DNA of 64,000 nt from positions 16,472,019-16,536,018 of the forward strand of contig CM077651.1 in assembly GCA_039707465.1 (NCBI GenBank), in the 5' to 3' direction. The notes under the pieces are model-generated. The model was not told the origin of the DNA. It saw nothing but the letters and a program-made list of their open reading frames with translations, and searched no databases. The stretch is from Rhabdophis nuchalis (Eukaryota; Chordata; Lepidosauria; Squamata; Natricidae). Positions within the stretch are counted from its first letter, which is position 1. Each line of letters begins with the position of its first letter. Shown in pieces: positions 1 to 11,738 of the stretch. The position numbers and the translations under genes were made by a program.

Positions 1-60
1 CAGGGGGTTGGACTAGAAGACCTCCAAGGTCCCTTCCAACTCTGCTCTTGTATTGTATCA
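1..60 (+). repeat. CR1 LINE 3' end
   Basis: The window opens inside the 3' terminus of a CR1 retrotransposon. The block reading 'gttggactagaagacctcc' followed by 'aaggtcccttccaac' is the conserved CR1 tail, and it recurs in both orientations at 4.8, 7.4, 20.5, 24.5, 40.6, 50.9 and 53.9 kb. It runs into a TATTG-type tail. The rest of the element lies upstream of the window. Confidence 0.85.
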
Positions 61-577
61 TATAATCTATTTTGCACCAATGCAATTTTTTCCAATGCCT
101 TTTATTATAAACACTGGAGAGAATATGTATCGCATGAAAATTTCAGAAAGTAACAGCTGTGGACAAGCTTTACAGCTGTTGCAATATACCTTGTTATCCC
201 TGTATAATGTGATTGACAATCCCAGTTCATTTCTCTTTATTACTCCTATCACTGCTGACTGTAAGATGAATTTTGCCATCAGATCAGTCCATCTGATCAA
301 TTTTATCTTGCTTGTTATTTTTTTAAAAACATTTGCCAGTTTATTTTTTTCACAGAATGAAAAACAACTTGGTTGTAGAAACACATTTCTCAGTATATTG
401 ATGGATTTTTAAAAAAATATTCCTTTGTTCTGTGGAACTTCCTGAGTAGTCAGTCACCTGGTACTAATACTGGAGGTTGGAAAGCTGATAATTAAAGATT
501 TATTTTATTCATTCCATTGTTTTCTGCCAGTCAACTGACTAAAGTATGGGCAGTTCAGCATAAACAAGTACTTAAAT

Positions 578-706
578 CAGGGGTCTCCAACCTTTGCAAC
601 TTTAAGTCTGAAGGACTTCAGCTCCCAGAATTCTCCAGCAAAGCTGGCTGGAGATCTGGAAGCTGAAGTCCTTCAGACTTAAAGTTGCAAAGGTTGGAGA
701 CCCCTG
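578..706. mobile_element. hAT-type palindromic MITE with 8-bp TSD
   Basis: A foldback element that begins CAGGGGTCTCC and ends GGAGACCCCTG, with almost the whole length self-complementary around a short centre. It is flanked by a perfect 8-bp duplication, ACTTAAAT, at 570-577 and 707-714. CAGGGG termini and 8-bp duplications are hallmarks of hAT transposons. No transposase is encoded, so it is non-autonomous. Sister copies lie at 11177 and 54961. Confidence 0.85.
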
Positions 707-756
707 ACTTAAATTATTCTTCTGCTTTTTGCTAAAGGAGAGAATGTAACTTACTG

Positions 757-1106
757 TATTTTTCAGATATGAGATGCACCTTAGTTTTTGGGGAGGAAAA
801 TAGGAGAGAAAAAAGTCTGCCTACCAGGTATTGATCTGGCTAGTGTCCTTAGTCTGGTCAGCTTCAGCACATAAGTTTGCTGGTTCTGAGCACATGTGTG
901 CATGCCTTTTTGTCCTCCGTTTGGGGATAAAAAACAGCTTCTAAAGCACAGCTGATCATCAGATGTAGCAGCAATGAGAAAAGCAGGCAAAGCAAGAAAG
1001 ATCACTCGTTAGCACCTCATTAGGGCTACATTTGGCGTATAAGACACACCCCAATATTCAGCCTCTTTTAGGGAGGAGGGTAGTGCATCTTATACTCTGA
1101 AAAATA
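757..1106. mobile_element. MITE with TATTTTTCAG termini
   Basis: The left end reads TATTTTTCAG followed by a run like 'gagatgcacc', and the right end is its diverged inverse, ending in CTGAAAAATA. The last 75 bp hold an internal hairpin built from 'gtataagacacacc' and its complement. The same ends and inner hairpin recur at 30872-31378. This is a non-autonomous DNA transposon; I cannot name the superfamily. Confidence 0.6.
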
Positions 1107-1578
1107 TGATATTTGTTTAGCATGTGTAAATATTGCTGATCTAAAAAGATGGGATATATTTCCTTGAATCCCTATGTGCAGACAATTTCTGTTTGGGAGA
1201 TTAACACCCCTCTCTTTGGTTTGATATATTCAACCCATGGCAAAGTTTTTGATTTCACTTTACTGAACATGAAAGAGGTCTTAAGTAAAATTCTAAGTCA
1301 TCTTGGCACACACACCATCAGCACTGACACGCCTGCAGTGAATCTCACACGGCTCTCTCATGCAACAAGAGCATTTATGCAGCTGAATTAGGTTAATCTT
1401 TCTCTGCTCAGTTATCTGCTCTGTTGTCTTTTGATAAGTGACATGAGTAATGGTGTGATGGGAAAAGTGATAACAACAAAAATAAAACTCCCCATAGGGT
1501 GTTAATTCTATAATAAGGAGTGTAATTCTCCGTATCCATCTAGCATAAGGAAAATAATGCTGTGTAGTAGCCGTATGC

Positions 1579-1690
1579 AGTGGTGGGATTAAAATAATAA
1601 TCGGTTCAGCTAGGGTCAGGTTGGCTGTCGTGGGAGGTGTGGCCCATCCTCATCCTCTACTGCACATGGAAAAGGTTGCTACCAACTAGA
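1579..1690. mobile_element. Fragment of CAGTGGTGGG-type hAT MITE
   Basis: It starts with CAGTGGTGGGATT, the terminus shared by the elements at 14885, 57355 and 60882, and then holds a diverged 'cggttc' block. The far end is not clear and no target duplication was found, so this is probably a truncated copy. Confidence 0.5.
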
Positions 1691-1699
1691 CTAATCTAA

Positions 1700-1925
1700 T
1701 GAGCTGCTGTGGCACAGTGGTTACAGGGCAGTACTACTAGCCACTTCTGTAGCCTGCCGGCTGCCTGCAATTTGGCAGTTTGAATTTCATCAGGCTCAAG
1801 GTTGACTCAGTCTTCCATCCTTCCAAAGTGGGTAAAATGGATCCAGATTGTTGGGGGCAATAGCCTTACTCTGTAAACCACTTATAGAGGGCTGTAAAGT
1901 GTTATGTACTGTAAGTCTAAGTGCT
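1700..1925 (+). mobile_element. tRNA-derived SINE, family 2
   Basis: A tRNA-like head ('ctgtggcacagtggttacag', then a B-box-like 'cagtttgaatttc') is followed by a body reading 'aggttgactcagtcttccat' and an end reading 'aagtctaagtgctattgct'. The same body occurs in the reverse sense at 3596, 14170, 34105, 49738 and 57800. It differs from the Sauria SINEs in having no BovB-like tail. I do not know its published name. Confidence 0.7.
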
Positions 1926-2076
1926 ATTGCTATTACGATTTTGTGTTGTCATTATCTAACATGGTGCTCTTATCATCATGTTTATTATAAGGGGAAAGTT
2001 TCAGCTGATCAACTCGTCTGTTAGTAATGGAGAGCTGTATTATGCCTTGCCAGAGTTCTCTGCATATAATGCAGAG

Positions 2077-2165
2077 TAGATAGATGATAGACAGACAGAC
2101 GGGCAGACAGACAGACAGATAGATAATAGAGACTGAGACAGACAGATAGATGATAGGTACATGAC
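2077..2165. repeat. (TAGA/CAGA)n microsatellite
   Basis: Interrupted tetranucleotide repeat of TAGA and CAGA units. The following stretch, 2166-3105, is AT-rich with no recognisable element or gene. Confidence 0.85.
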
Positions 2166-3105
2166 AGATGGTTCAAATTTGTTCTATACCAAGCATGTCA
2201 AAAATCATAATCAACAGCAGCAAATATATTACTGAATGATACAAGCATTCCTACGGCTGACAGATCTGATCTTTGTGCTTTTTTAATGGACATTCTCTTT
2301 CTTGTTTTATTTCCTGATAGCTAACTACTTGTAGTCAATTATTGATGAGAGTATTTCATGCAATAGTCCTGCAATCTTACTTACCAGGTTTAGAACAAGT
2401 GCTTCATTTTTAAATGTACATGAGTCTTCATTCATGCTTCATACTTATATTCATAAAGCTATTAATGGACAGGTTTAGATAAGCAAATCTTAAAGCCTTA
2501 TCCTAGATGTTCAATGCTTTCTCTTTAATCCATTCTTTACTGATCAGTTTAAGGCATATGGGTAAATTCTGTTACATCTGCAGTTACATATTTGATTACT
2601 ACACTTGCCAAAGAGATCAGAAGAAGAAGTAAGCTGTGATGCTCTTGGTATATTGATGGTGCTCAGATTGGCATGAACCCAAATAAACTACTTACAATGA
2701 TTTGGATATTACAGCAATAGAGAGAAGATGAGATAATGCCCTACAGGCAGCTAATTACAATGGGAGGCATGTTGAGTACCAAATAACAATAAGTACCAAG
2801 CAATTTTCCCCCATAAGAATAATGTAGTTACTTACAAGGCAGCCCACACTGGCAAGTTCCAGCCTGTCTGTCGAGTACCAAGCAAATGATGAATACCAGG
2901 ATACATTTTTGCATCAAAATATGTTGAGTACAAAATTTGATGAGTTTAAAAGCAATTGAGTACCAAGGTACTGTGATACACCACCTTGTAGATGTCAAAG
3001 TGAAGCTTTTTTTAAAAAAATCTATGAGACATGGCCAAAGTTTTGACTTGTTCAAAAATCATTCAACACTAATACTGAATTTAGTCATTGCATAGCAACT
3101 GTAAA
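2166..3105. other. Unannotated AT-rich sequence
   Basis: No repeat family, RNA gene or credible coding frame is recognised here. Phrases such as 'gagtacca' recur several times between 2770 and 2970, suggesting a small decayed local repeat. Confidence 0.4.
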
Positions 3106-3185
3106 TTTCTCTTCTCTTCTCTTCTCTTCTCTCCTCTCCTCTCCTCTCCTCCTCTTCCCCTCTTCTCTTCTCCTCTCCTCTCCAT
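3106..3185. repeat. (TCTTC)n/(CTCTC)n pyrimidine microsatellite
   Basis: Polypyrimidine run of imperfect pentamers. Confidence 0.85.
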
Positions 3186-3595
3186 TCCTTTCCATTGCCC
3201 CTTACCTTACCCTAATTTACCATATCTATCTTCTTTTGTATATTTTGTATACCACTGAGACTTTAAATAAACAATATAATATGAAGATTAAAAAATATGG
3301 ATATAGTTTTCTTCTCTTCTAACTAGGACTGATATGGGAACATTTCATTGGGATCGCAAGAACTGGATTCCTGTTCAATACCTGGTGATTACTGAACACT
3401 GAATGTGTTTTCCCTATATATCCTAGATAAATGAAACAACTGCATTTTATACGGTTACATCTGGAAACAGTTTCCAAAGCAGCTACAGGACATTTTAAAA
3501 AGTCTTGGGCATGCTAGTTATTCAAAGAAAAGTGCTTCTGTTATGCCCTCACATGTTGTGAAATGCCTCTTTTGAAGGATTTGCATAGAAATATC

Positions 3596-3815
3596 AATAG
3601 CATTTAGACTTACCTCCTGCTTCACAGTGCTTTACAACCCTATATAAATGATTTTACAGCATCTTGCCCTCAACATTTGGGCCCTAATTCAGAAGGATGG
3701 AAGGCTGAGTCAACCTTAAGCCTGGTGAAATTCAAATTGCCAAATTGCAGGTAGCTGGCAGTCAGCAGAAGTAGCCTGAAGTACTGCATTCTAACCACTG
3801 TACGACCTTAATAGC
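3596..3815 (-). mobile_element. tRNA-derived SINE, family 2, reverse
   Basis: Reverse copy of the element at 1700. It contains 'agcatttagacttacc', 'cagtgctttacaaccc', 'aaggatggaaggctgagtc' and, at the head end, a decayed tRNA-like part ending in 'aaccactgtacgacc'. No clean target duplication was found. Confidence 0.75.
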
Positions 3816-4740
3816 CTTATTAATTATATCAACATTTCATCATGACACTGCAATACTAGCTTACTGGGCACATTTCTTTATTGGTGTTTGACTCTTTAAT
3901 TAATTGATCAATTGCCTAAGACACTTTGAAATATTCAACATCATTCTCCAGGGTGGCAGTGGCCACAAATAAATGGCAACTGAGTTTAAGCAAGACATTT
4001 TTGCCATAGAAATTTTATAGCAATTGCTCATTATAAAGATTCTGCATATGACTTTGAAGTTTCTATTATATGCTAATTAGAAGCAAAACCTAGCAGTGTC
4101 CTTCCAAATGCTATTATAAAGCGTCATCTTGTTTTCCAGCACTGTGATGTCTTTTTGTATCTCCCCCTCAGAGATATTGCTGTTTAAAAAGACCGGTCCT
4201 TTACATTCAGATGAAGTATGCAGTGGGGAAAACATTTGCTCATGCTAACATTACCCTTCTGTAATCAATTCTTTGCCTCTGCGGACTACTTTTCCCTCCG
4301 AAATTTCCACTGCCACAAATCAGCACCATTCAATTCTGAGCAGAAGGGCTTTGTAGTTGCAGCAACAAGCATTTGACAATATTGATAGCGTTTTTTTATA
4401 TTTAAGCACTGCAAAAAATAAATAAATAAAATAAAGTCCAATTCAGGTCTGTGCTGAAGAAGAAGCAAAGGAAAGCAGCATTAATGCACTGGGATATCTT
4501 TTGTCAATTATGCCTCGATCAAAGCTATAGCTACCAACTGAACTTAATTATTATTGTATACTTCCTAAGGAAATGCAGTGTTTTGTTTGGTGCTATTTTT
4601 AAAAGACCATGTGGAAAACCAGTCAACATGAGCTCCACCTCTAGGCTACACACCACTCATAGTTTTAAACTACTAATCTAGTTTTAGAAAAAACAAGCAT
4701 TTCTTAGACAGCCAAAAAAGAAAGAAGGAGAAACAAGAAG
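3816..4740. other. Unannotated AT-rich sequence
   Basis: No gene or family recognised. The open frames here are short and lack any similarity I can identify. Confidence 0.4.
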
Positions 4741-5350
4741 GGTTATACAATACAATACAATACAATACAATAGCAGAGTTGGAAGGGACCTTGTAGGTCT
4801 TCTAGTCCAACCCCCTGCGTGGGCAGCAACCTTATACCATTTCAGACAAATGGCTATCTAACATCTTTTTAAAGACTTCCAGGGTTGGGGCATTCACAAC
4901 TTCTGGAGGCAAGCTGTTCCAGAGGTTAATTGTTCTAACTGTCAGGAAATTTCTCCTTAGTTCTAAGTTGCTTCTCTCCTTGATTAGTTTCCACCCATTG
5001 CTTCTTGTCCTGCCCCCAGGTGCCTTGGAGAATAGTTTGACTCCCTCTTCTTTGTGGCACCCTCTGAGATATCATGTCTCCCCTGGTCCTTCTCTTCATC
5101 AAACTAGACATACCCAGTTCCTGCAACTGTTCTTCATATGTTTTAGTCTCCAGTCCCCTAATCATCTTGGTTGCTCTTCTCTGCACTCTTTCCAGAGTCT
5201 CCACATCTTTTCTACATCGTGGCGACCAAAACTGTATGCAGTATTCCAAGTGCGGCCTTACCAAGGGACTATACAGTGGCATTAACACTTCACGTGATCT
5301 AGATTCTATGTTGAAGGGCACATTGGTAGATTTCAGTAATGTACAAGTAT
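4741..5350 (-). mobile_element. CR1 LINE, 5'-truncated, reverse
   Basis: The 3' half of a CR1 element on the minus strand, with a (TACAA)n tail at 4746-4772. The minus strand between 4935 and 5357 translates to the CR1 C-terminus: '[12 protein letters not shown]', '[16 protein letters not shown]' and '[20 protein letters not shown]' in order. The frame then degrades, so it is a dead copy. It is cut off at the 5' side, as is usual for CR1. Confidence 0.88.
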
Positions 5351-5861
5351 GTCTCATGGTAAATCTAGTAATTAGATACGGGGAACCATCCCAGTCTCTG
5401 TTCTCCCAGGATGAAGTGAAATTTCCTCTATTATGAATTATTCCACTTGGCTTTACTTACTCTCAGTCAGTAGGCCCCAGGGAGTATTTATTCCTCCTCA
5501 GTGAACCTTGCTCATTTCACTACAGTTTATCCAGGCTTGTGTAAATCATTGGCTGGGTTCTTAGCCTTCCCTAGTTCACTCAATATATTATCTAAACACT
5601 TAGTGCTCCACTTATTGCCTATAATTTATGCTGCTTTCCTCCACACTTCTTAACACCCGTTTGCCATCTGTATCTGACTTAGTAGAACTTGTTTATTTAT
5701 TAAGAGAGTATATCTACTGTATATATTTAGCCAAAACTGAAGGGCTCTCAATGGAGTACAACTGCAAAAAACAAAATTATTTAAAAAAAAATTGGAAATA
5801 CAGACTTTCAGTTATTATTTACCATAAATACCATCAATTAACTATTTACTAAACCCACTTC

Positions 5862-6216
5862 AGGGATGCGGTGGCTCGGTGGCTAAGACACTGAGCTTGT
5901 CGATCAGAAGGTTGGCAGTTCAGCAGTTTGAATCCCTAGCGCTGCATAATAGAGTGAGCTCCCGTTACTTGTCCCAGCTTCTGCCAACCTAGCAGTTCGA
6001 AAGCATGTAAAAATGCAAGTAGAAAAATAGGAACCAGCTTTGGTAGGAAGGTAACAGCGTTCTGTGCTCTTTAAGCATTTAGTCATGCCAGCCACATGAC
6101 CACAGAGATGTCTTCAGACAATGCTGGCTCTTCGGCTTAGAAACGGAGATGAGCACCGCCTCCTAGAGTCAGGAACGACTAGCACATATGTGTGAGGGGC
6201 ATATTCCCATGGTAAA
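5862..6216 (+). mobile_element. Sauria-type SINE
   Basis: The head carries tRNA-like boxes ('ggtggctcggtggctaagac' and 'cagtttgaatccc'). The body includes 'gagctcccgttacttgtccc', and the tail 'aacgactagcacatatgtg' is BovB-like. Family knowledge: Sauria SINEs are RNA polymerase III transcripts mobilised by BovB enzymes, and BovB remnants are present at 58860 and 62895. Confidence 0.88.
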
Positions 6217-7358
6217 AGTGATGCCATTATTACTGGCAATTGAAAATGATACTTGTACAGATCAAATCTTTTCTGAGTCTTAGAATTTCAATTGTTCCAA
6301 AGATACTTTTTATAATACACTACTTTCTTATTGTGTAATCATACCTATAAGTTTGGTTGGCTGCTTGGTTTTGAAGGGAAGTAATTAGTGTGTGAAGTAA
6401 ATTCTGAAGTGTGCTATCCAGCAAAATCCTCCCTTGCAGTCCAGAGGAAAATTCAATCTCCTGATCTCTGAATTGAATTCCTTAATCTCTGAGTTAGGAG
6501 TGAACTTCTTATCTCCTTGGACTTTTCTGATTATTCAGGATTGCTTAGAGAAGATAATGTTAAGTCTACAACAACAACAAATGTATCATTTTCATCCATT
6601 GTGTGGGGGAAATAGATTAAAAATAGCATGCATGAAAAAATCAAGTTTGCCCTGTTTATTCTTAATTACAACACTGACAGTATCCTTGGGAGTAGATCCT
6701 AAATCTGAGTGAGTTCACATGTCTGAGAGATGCTATTTCATACTGTCATTTTAGATTTGCCCCAATCAGCAAACTTTTCTTAGCTTAAGAAGAATAAACA
6801 AGTCAAGCTGTTTCAAGTAAGCTGTGCTGAAGGAACCTTTGTGTGGATGGGTTCCCCACCCCACCCCAACTGTGTGTCTTTTAGAGATAATTTTGTGATT
6901 ATTTTTCCCCTCCCAACCTCCTCCTGGACTGCAAGCCTTTTAAAACTTCTGGCTCCAGTTAAAAGGCATCTAGAAAGTTTCACATAACTTTCTGTAACTG
7001 AGGAGAATGGTTACGAGAATTTATTTTCTGTAAGTCGAAAAAGAACAGACAACTCTACAGCTTAAAACCCAAAATGGTTCATCTACTTTGCTAGTCTTTT
7101 CCCTGTATTTAAGTTTAAAAAATGCATTAAATAATAGATTTTTAAAAATTCTCCTTTTTGCTGTTTTTGCTAACTCTTGCTGAAATGTTGCTGGGCAAAT
7201 AAAATATGGTGCAAAGCTGGAAAACCTGGATATTTTACGGAAGACAATTTAGGCTGGTAGTGAGTCTCTTTTCTCATGTAGTGCTCTTGATTATTATTAT
7301 TTTTAAAATACTCTTGGATAATTTCCTGCTTTGTCTATCAGTGATGGTTTTTTTTTTA
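6217..7358. other. Unannotated sequence
   Basis: No recognised element or gene. The sequence is AT-rich and unremarkable. Confidence 0.4.
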
Positions 7359-8062
7359 GAATAACGGAGTTGGAAGGGACCTTGAAGGTCTTCTAGTCAA
7401 ACTCCCTGTTTAGGCAGGAAACCCTACACCGCTTCAAACAAATGGTTATCCAACATCTTCTTAAAAACTTCCAGTGTTGGAGCATTCACAGCTTCTGGAG
7501 GCAACATCTGTTCCACTGATTAATTGTTCTGTCAGGGAATTTCTTCTTAGTTCTAAGTTGCTTCTTTCCTGGATTAGTTTCCATCCATTGCTTCTTGTTC
7601 TGCCCTCAGGTGCTCTGGAGAATAGCTTGACTCCTTCTTCTTTGTGGAAGCCCCTGAGATATCAGAGCACTGCTATCATGTCTCCCCCTAGTCCTTCTTT
7701 TCATTAAACTAGACATACCCAGTTCCTGCAACCACTCCTTATATGTTTTAGCCTCCAGTCCCCTAATTATTTTTGTTGCTCTTCTCTGCACTCTTTCTTT
7801 TTTTACATTTTGGCGACAAAACTGGATGCCGTATTCCAAGTGTGGCCTTCCCAAGGCATTATAAAGTGGTATTAACACTTCATGTGATCTTGATTCTATC
7901 CATCTGTTTATGCAGCCTAAAACTGTGTTGGCTTTTTTGGCACACTGCTGCACACTGCTGGCTCATATTTAAATGGTTGCCCACTAGGACTCCAAGATCC
8001 CTCTCATAATTACTGTGAATAAGCCTTGCCTGATCTGTAAAATATAAAGATGCCCCAACCAT
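7359..8062 (-). mobile_element. CR1 LINE, 5'-truncated, reverse
   Basis: Minus-strand CR1 with the conserved tail at 7366-7410. Its C-terminal coding remnant runs 7606-7953 and includes 'PHLEYGIQFC', '[14 protein letters not shown]' and '[14 protein letters not shown]'. A further piece upstream, 7880-8062, reads 'LIHSNYERDLGVLVG', which is the preceding CR1 segment in another frame. A frameshift therefore separates the two, and the copy is a pseudogene. Confidence 0.85.
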
Positions 8063-9037
8063 TATTGTTACATATACATATTCATGTACGTATTTGACTC
8101 ATTTTAGTATGTTCTACCTTGTTCATAAATTAACATCGCCATTAGTGGCAATTGCAAATAATTCTCATACACACTCAACTTTTCCCTGGTCTTAGAATTG
8201 GAGTTGTTCCAACGGCAGTTTTCCACATGTGGTCATATATGTGCGTTTAATTGGCCGGTTGGTTTTGAAAGGAGGAATGCAGTCAATTCACATTAAATAA
8301 AATCGCACTTTAAAAATAGCTCCGTAACTGCCAGTATCAAATTAAATTAAAGTTATTTTGCACCTTTTGCTTTTGCTAAGGCTTTTTTTTTTTTGGTGGT
8401 TTTTGTTTTGTTTTGATTATAGCCCTTTTGTTTCCTTGCTGATTTTAATCATACCATAAAGTCATTTATTTATTTGAGAGAATGAACACTCCCAGGTTTT
8501 CTGGAGTGTTGAGAAAATACAATTTAAGTTACTCAGGGATTTCCTATTCCCTAACTAGATTAGGAGAAGTTGATCTGTGTAGGCTGTGAAGTCACTTGCT
8601 CGTTTATTTAAAGTATCCACCAGTATTCAGTTATAACATTAACTTGGCACTTCAGGCAAACAAACAGGATGGCAATAGTTCCTTGCAGTACTTAGAAAAA
8701 TAAGAGTGCTGAAGGACAGTGCACATGAATAATGTGCCAATTCACTACATTTTTTTTCAATCCCTTTGCCAGCTCCAGTGCCGGAAATAGATTTATTTGC
8801 AAGAAACAATGCCAGGGCTATTTCCCTACTGCATTATGGCAAGATGTTGAAGATATAGACTCAAATAAAACTCATTTAACTGGTCTATTCCATTTTAAGT
8901 CAGAAATAGTTTGTCATATTGACTGCTTGTGCTACTTACTTCACTTTTGACTGACTATGTCTGCTTTCTATGCATGTATTATTTGTATTTTACTTTTACC
9001 TATATGTACCTTTATCTACATGCATAGATGTTTATGT
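8063..9037. other. Unannotated sequence
   Basis: No gene or named repeat recognised. It contains poly-T and GTTTTG-rich patches near 8384-8420. Confidence 0.4.
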
Positions 9038-9650
9038 TGCGCGGGCAATTTTGGGAGCCTCTAGGCATTCCCACGTAACATCGCTCCTGCGCTAGCTGCA
9101 CTGGCTGCCTGTGGCCGTTCGGGTGCGCTTCAAGGTGCTGATTACCATCTTTAAAGTGCTCCATGGCACGGGGCCTAGTTATCTGGGAGATCGTATCCTA
9201 CCCCATACATCCTTTCGGCTGATTCGCTCCCCCAGAGAGGGACTTCTCCGGGTGCCGTCCACCAGGCAATGCCAGCAGGCAATGCCCAGGGGAAGGGCCT
9301 TTTCTGTGGCGGGCCCAACCCTCTGGAATGATCTACCCCCTGAACGTAGAACTACCACGGACCTCCGCTCCTTCCGCCAAAAGTTGAAGACCTACTTTTT
9401 CCATCTGGCCGGCCTGGCCTAATCCACTTCATCTAGCCTGTAGTCTGAAGCTTAATTTGGATTTTAGGGGGAAATAGTTTTTAAGATTCTAAGATTTTTA
9501 GCACAGGGTGAGCATTATTTAATTTGGTTTTAATATTTATTGATGGTTGTATTGTATATGTTTTTTTAACTTTCTGTGCACCGCTCCGAGTCCCTCCGGG
9601 GAGAGAGGTGCGGTTTTATAAATCTAAATAAATGAAATGAAATGAAATGA
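9038..9650 (+). mobile_element. L2-like LINE 3' fragment
   Basis: The C-terminal coding remnant (9111-9422) reads 'VRVRFKVLITIFKVLHG', 'PSYLGDRILPHTS' and 'WNDLPPERRTTTDLRSFR', matching the end of the long ORF at 35466. The 3' UTR ends 'gagtccctccggggagagag' and then '(aaatg)n'. The element is cut off at its 5' end. Its tail meets the tail of the next copy at about 9650. Confidence 0.85.
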
Positions 9651-10090
9651 AAGGTTTAGGTTTTATTGGTTTTTTATACTGCCCTAGTCCCGAAGGACTC
9701 AGGGCGGTGTATAGCCAAAGTAAAACAAATATATAAAAGTTAAAAAAGTTTTTAAAAGAGATATTAAACAATTTGGCCTAAAAATGAAAAAACCCAACCA
9801 ACCCTGATTAAAATTAATAAAAAAGTTGTAATTTAAAAATCATTTTTATGCTAGTCCAGCTTGTTGGGAAAAAAGGTTTTGAGAGCACGACGGAAGGTGC
9901 GTAAGTCAGGGATAGTTCTTAATTCCGGAAGCAATTCGTTCCAGAGGACCGGTGCTCCCACGGAGAAGGCTCTCCCGCTGGGTGTCGCCAGTTGACATTG
10001 TCTAGCCGACGGCACCATGAGGAGACCCTCTCTATGGGAGTGTACTGGCCGGTGGGAGGCTCTTGGTGACAGAAGGCGATCTTGTAAGAT
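9651..10090 (-). mobile_element. L2-like LINE 3' fragment, reverse
   Basis: Begins with the reverse 3' end ('cccgaaggactcagggcgg') and continues into a degraded C-terminal coding region, with 'aattcgttccagaggaccgg' and 'agaaggctctcccgctgggt'. It diverges more from the 35-kb element than the neighbouring plus-strand copy does. The pair forms a tail-to-tail inverted arrangement. Confidence 0.8.
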
Positions 10091-10158
10091 GTATTGCTTT
10101 ATTTAATGTTACCTTTAATAACAATTTCACCTGTAAAACTTAACAATGTCAATGCAAC

Positions 10159-10541
10159 TGTCAAGGTTCCAAGTAATAGTCCCATAGCAAGCAAAACTCT
10201 GAGGCAGGCAGATTCATCAAATAATAGCTTTATTGCATATATCATATTGGCACAGAACTGATGAAAACCGACTCTGAAGTCGGTTTACACCTAATTAAAA
10301 GTAAAAGTTTTTCACTTTCTCAAAACAATCAGTCACATGGGCCAATCACAATTCTGCCTGGTTGTCTGGTGACATCATTCCTCCTTCCTCAGGCCAAGTG
10401 CGAGAATGTCCTTGGGTCCCACGGTTGACTTTGGCTACAAAGTCCCAATGATCTCAATTTCCCACTCCCTATTCCTCAGCTCCAGTGTGGCAACACTGAA
10501 GCTCCAAGATGGCTTTGGTCAGGTCAGCTTCAGGGTTGACA
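10159..10541 (-). mobile_element. Probable solo LTR
   Basis: On the minus strand the block starts TGTCAACCCTG and ends CCTTGACA, with the short inverted ends TGTCAA/TTGACA typical of LTRs. It contains an ATTGG (reverse CCAAT) box and an AATAAA signal at about 10229-10234, near the 3' end as expected. Flanks are GCAAC (10154-10158) and GCAAG (10542-10546), a 4/5 match to a 5-bp duplication. No internal retroviral or Gypsy sequence is present. Confidence 0.6.
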
Positions 10542-10674
10542 GCAAGCCTCCTAGATCATTTAAGTGGCTGAAACTCAAATTAATCCTTAGATCTTTCGTC
10601 TTTTAGATCCAATGGATACAAGGAGGATCATGAAATTATTGTCTATTTTTGAAAAATGAGAATTGTCTACCAAA

Positions 10675-11024
10675 TAAAGGTAAAGGTAAAGATTCCCCTC
10701 ACACATATGTGTTAGTTCCCAACTCTAGGGGGTGGTGCTCATCTCCATTTCAAAGCTGAAGAGCCAGCATTGTCTGAAGACATCGCTGTGGTCTTGAGGC
10801 CAGCATGACTAAATGCCGAAGGCGCATGGAACATTGTTACCTTACCACCAGAGGTGGTTCCTATTTTCTCTTTTTTACGTCCTTTCAATCTGCTAGATTG
10901 GCAGAAGCTGGGACAAGTAACAGGAGCTCACTCCACTATGCAGCACTATGGATTCGAACTGTCGAACCGCTGACCTTTCTGATCAACAAGCTTAGCATCT
11001 TAGCCACTGAACCACCACGTCCCT
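10675..11024 (-). mobile_element. Sauria-type SINE, reverse
   Basis: Full-length reverse copy. The BovB-like tail ('attcccctcacacatatgtg') comes first on the plus strand, and the tRNA-like head ends at 'ccactgaaccaccacgtccc'. The long translated frame at 10805-11344 is just a read-through of this SINE and its neighbour. Confidence 0.88.
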
Positions 11025-11176
11025 CTGTCTACCAAATAGCTACCCAAATTATTGCCTTGCCACATTTGTCAATAGTTAAATTGAAGTTGTTACTTGTCAC
11101 TAAAATCCCAGTTCTGTTTATATTTTTTCCCTGGGTGGACTACCAGGAGAAAATGCACCCTTGTTATCATTTAAAG

Positions 11177-11291
11177 CAGGGGTCTCCAACCTTTGCAACT
11201 TTAAGTCTGAAGGACTTCAGCTCCCAGACTTCTCCAGCCAGCTTTGGCTGGAGTCCTTCAGACTTAAAGTTGCAAAGGTTGGAGACCCCTG
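11177..11291. mobile_element. hAT-type palindromic MITE with TSD
   Basis: Same hairpin family as 578-706, with CAGGGGTCTCC and GGAGACCCCTG ends. The flanks ATTTAAAG (11169-11176) and CTTTAAAG (11292-11299) match at 7 of 8 positions. The flanks themselves are TTTAAA palindromes, which is a common target preference for such elements. Confidence 0.82.
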
Positions 11292-11299
11292 CTTTAAAG

Positions 11300-11738
11300 A
11301 ATAACTATAGGATCCACGTAAATCCATCACTTGCAAACAAATAAAATGTTGGCAGCTTAGTGTTTTCATTTACAATGTGCCAGCTTCCATTCTTTTTTCT
11401 TCTGCTTTCTTTGTTAATGTCAGTATAGAACAAGGAGTGTGTAGAAGACACCAAAGAAATGGTTGAGTTGGGAAATTTATTTTTTCTTGTCACGATATGC
11501 TACTGAATGATTGACAAACAGCCTCTGTGTGTTTATTTCGTGATTTTTTTTTTAAAAAATAGCATACGTTCTAGCATACAGAGAATGACATCGTATGGAA
11601 TTAATCAAAAAAAGTTGTAAAACTTTAACTTTTATAACTTAAGTTGTCAAATTTAACTTTCCTTCACAATTCACTTGCAGTACAATTCTACTTGCCTTTA
11701 AAAAAAAACAGTTAAAAGTTTATGAACTTAAGTAAACA
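11300..11738. other. Unannotated AT-rich sequence
   Basis: No element or gene recognised. Confidence 0.4.

Noticed and set aside
578..706. microRNA precursor
   Set aside because: The hairpin is nearly perfect over its whole length, has hAT termini and an 8-bp duplication, and recurs at other sites; it is a MITE. A small RNA from it cannot be excluded without expression data.
5074..5436. Plus-strand frame over the CR1 fragment
   Set aside because: It is the antisense of a minus-strand CR1 coding remnant.
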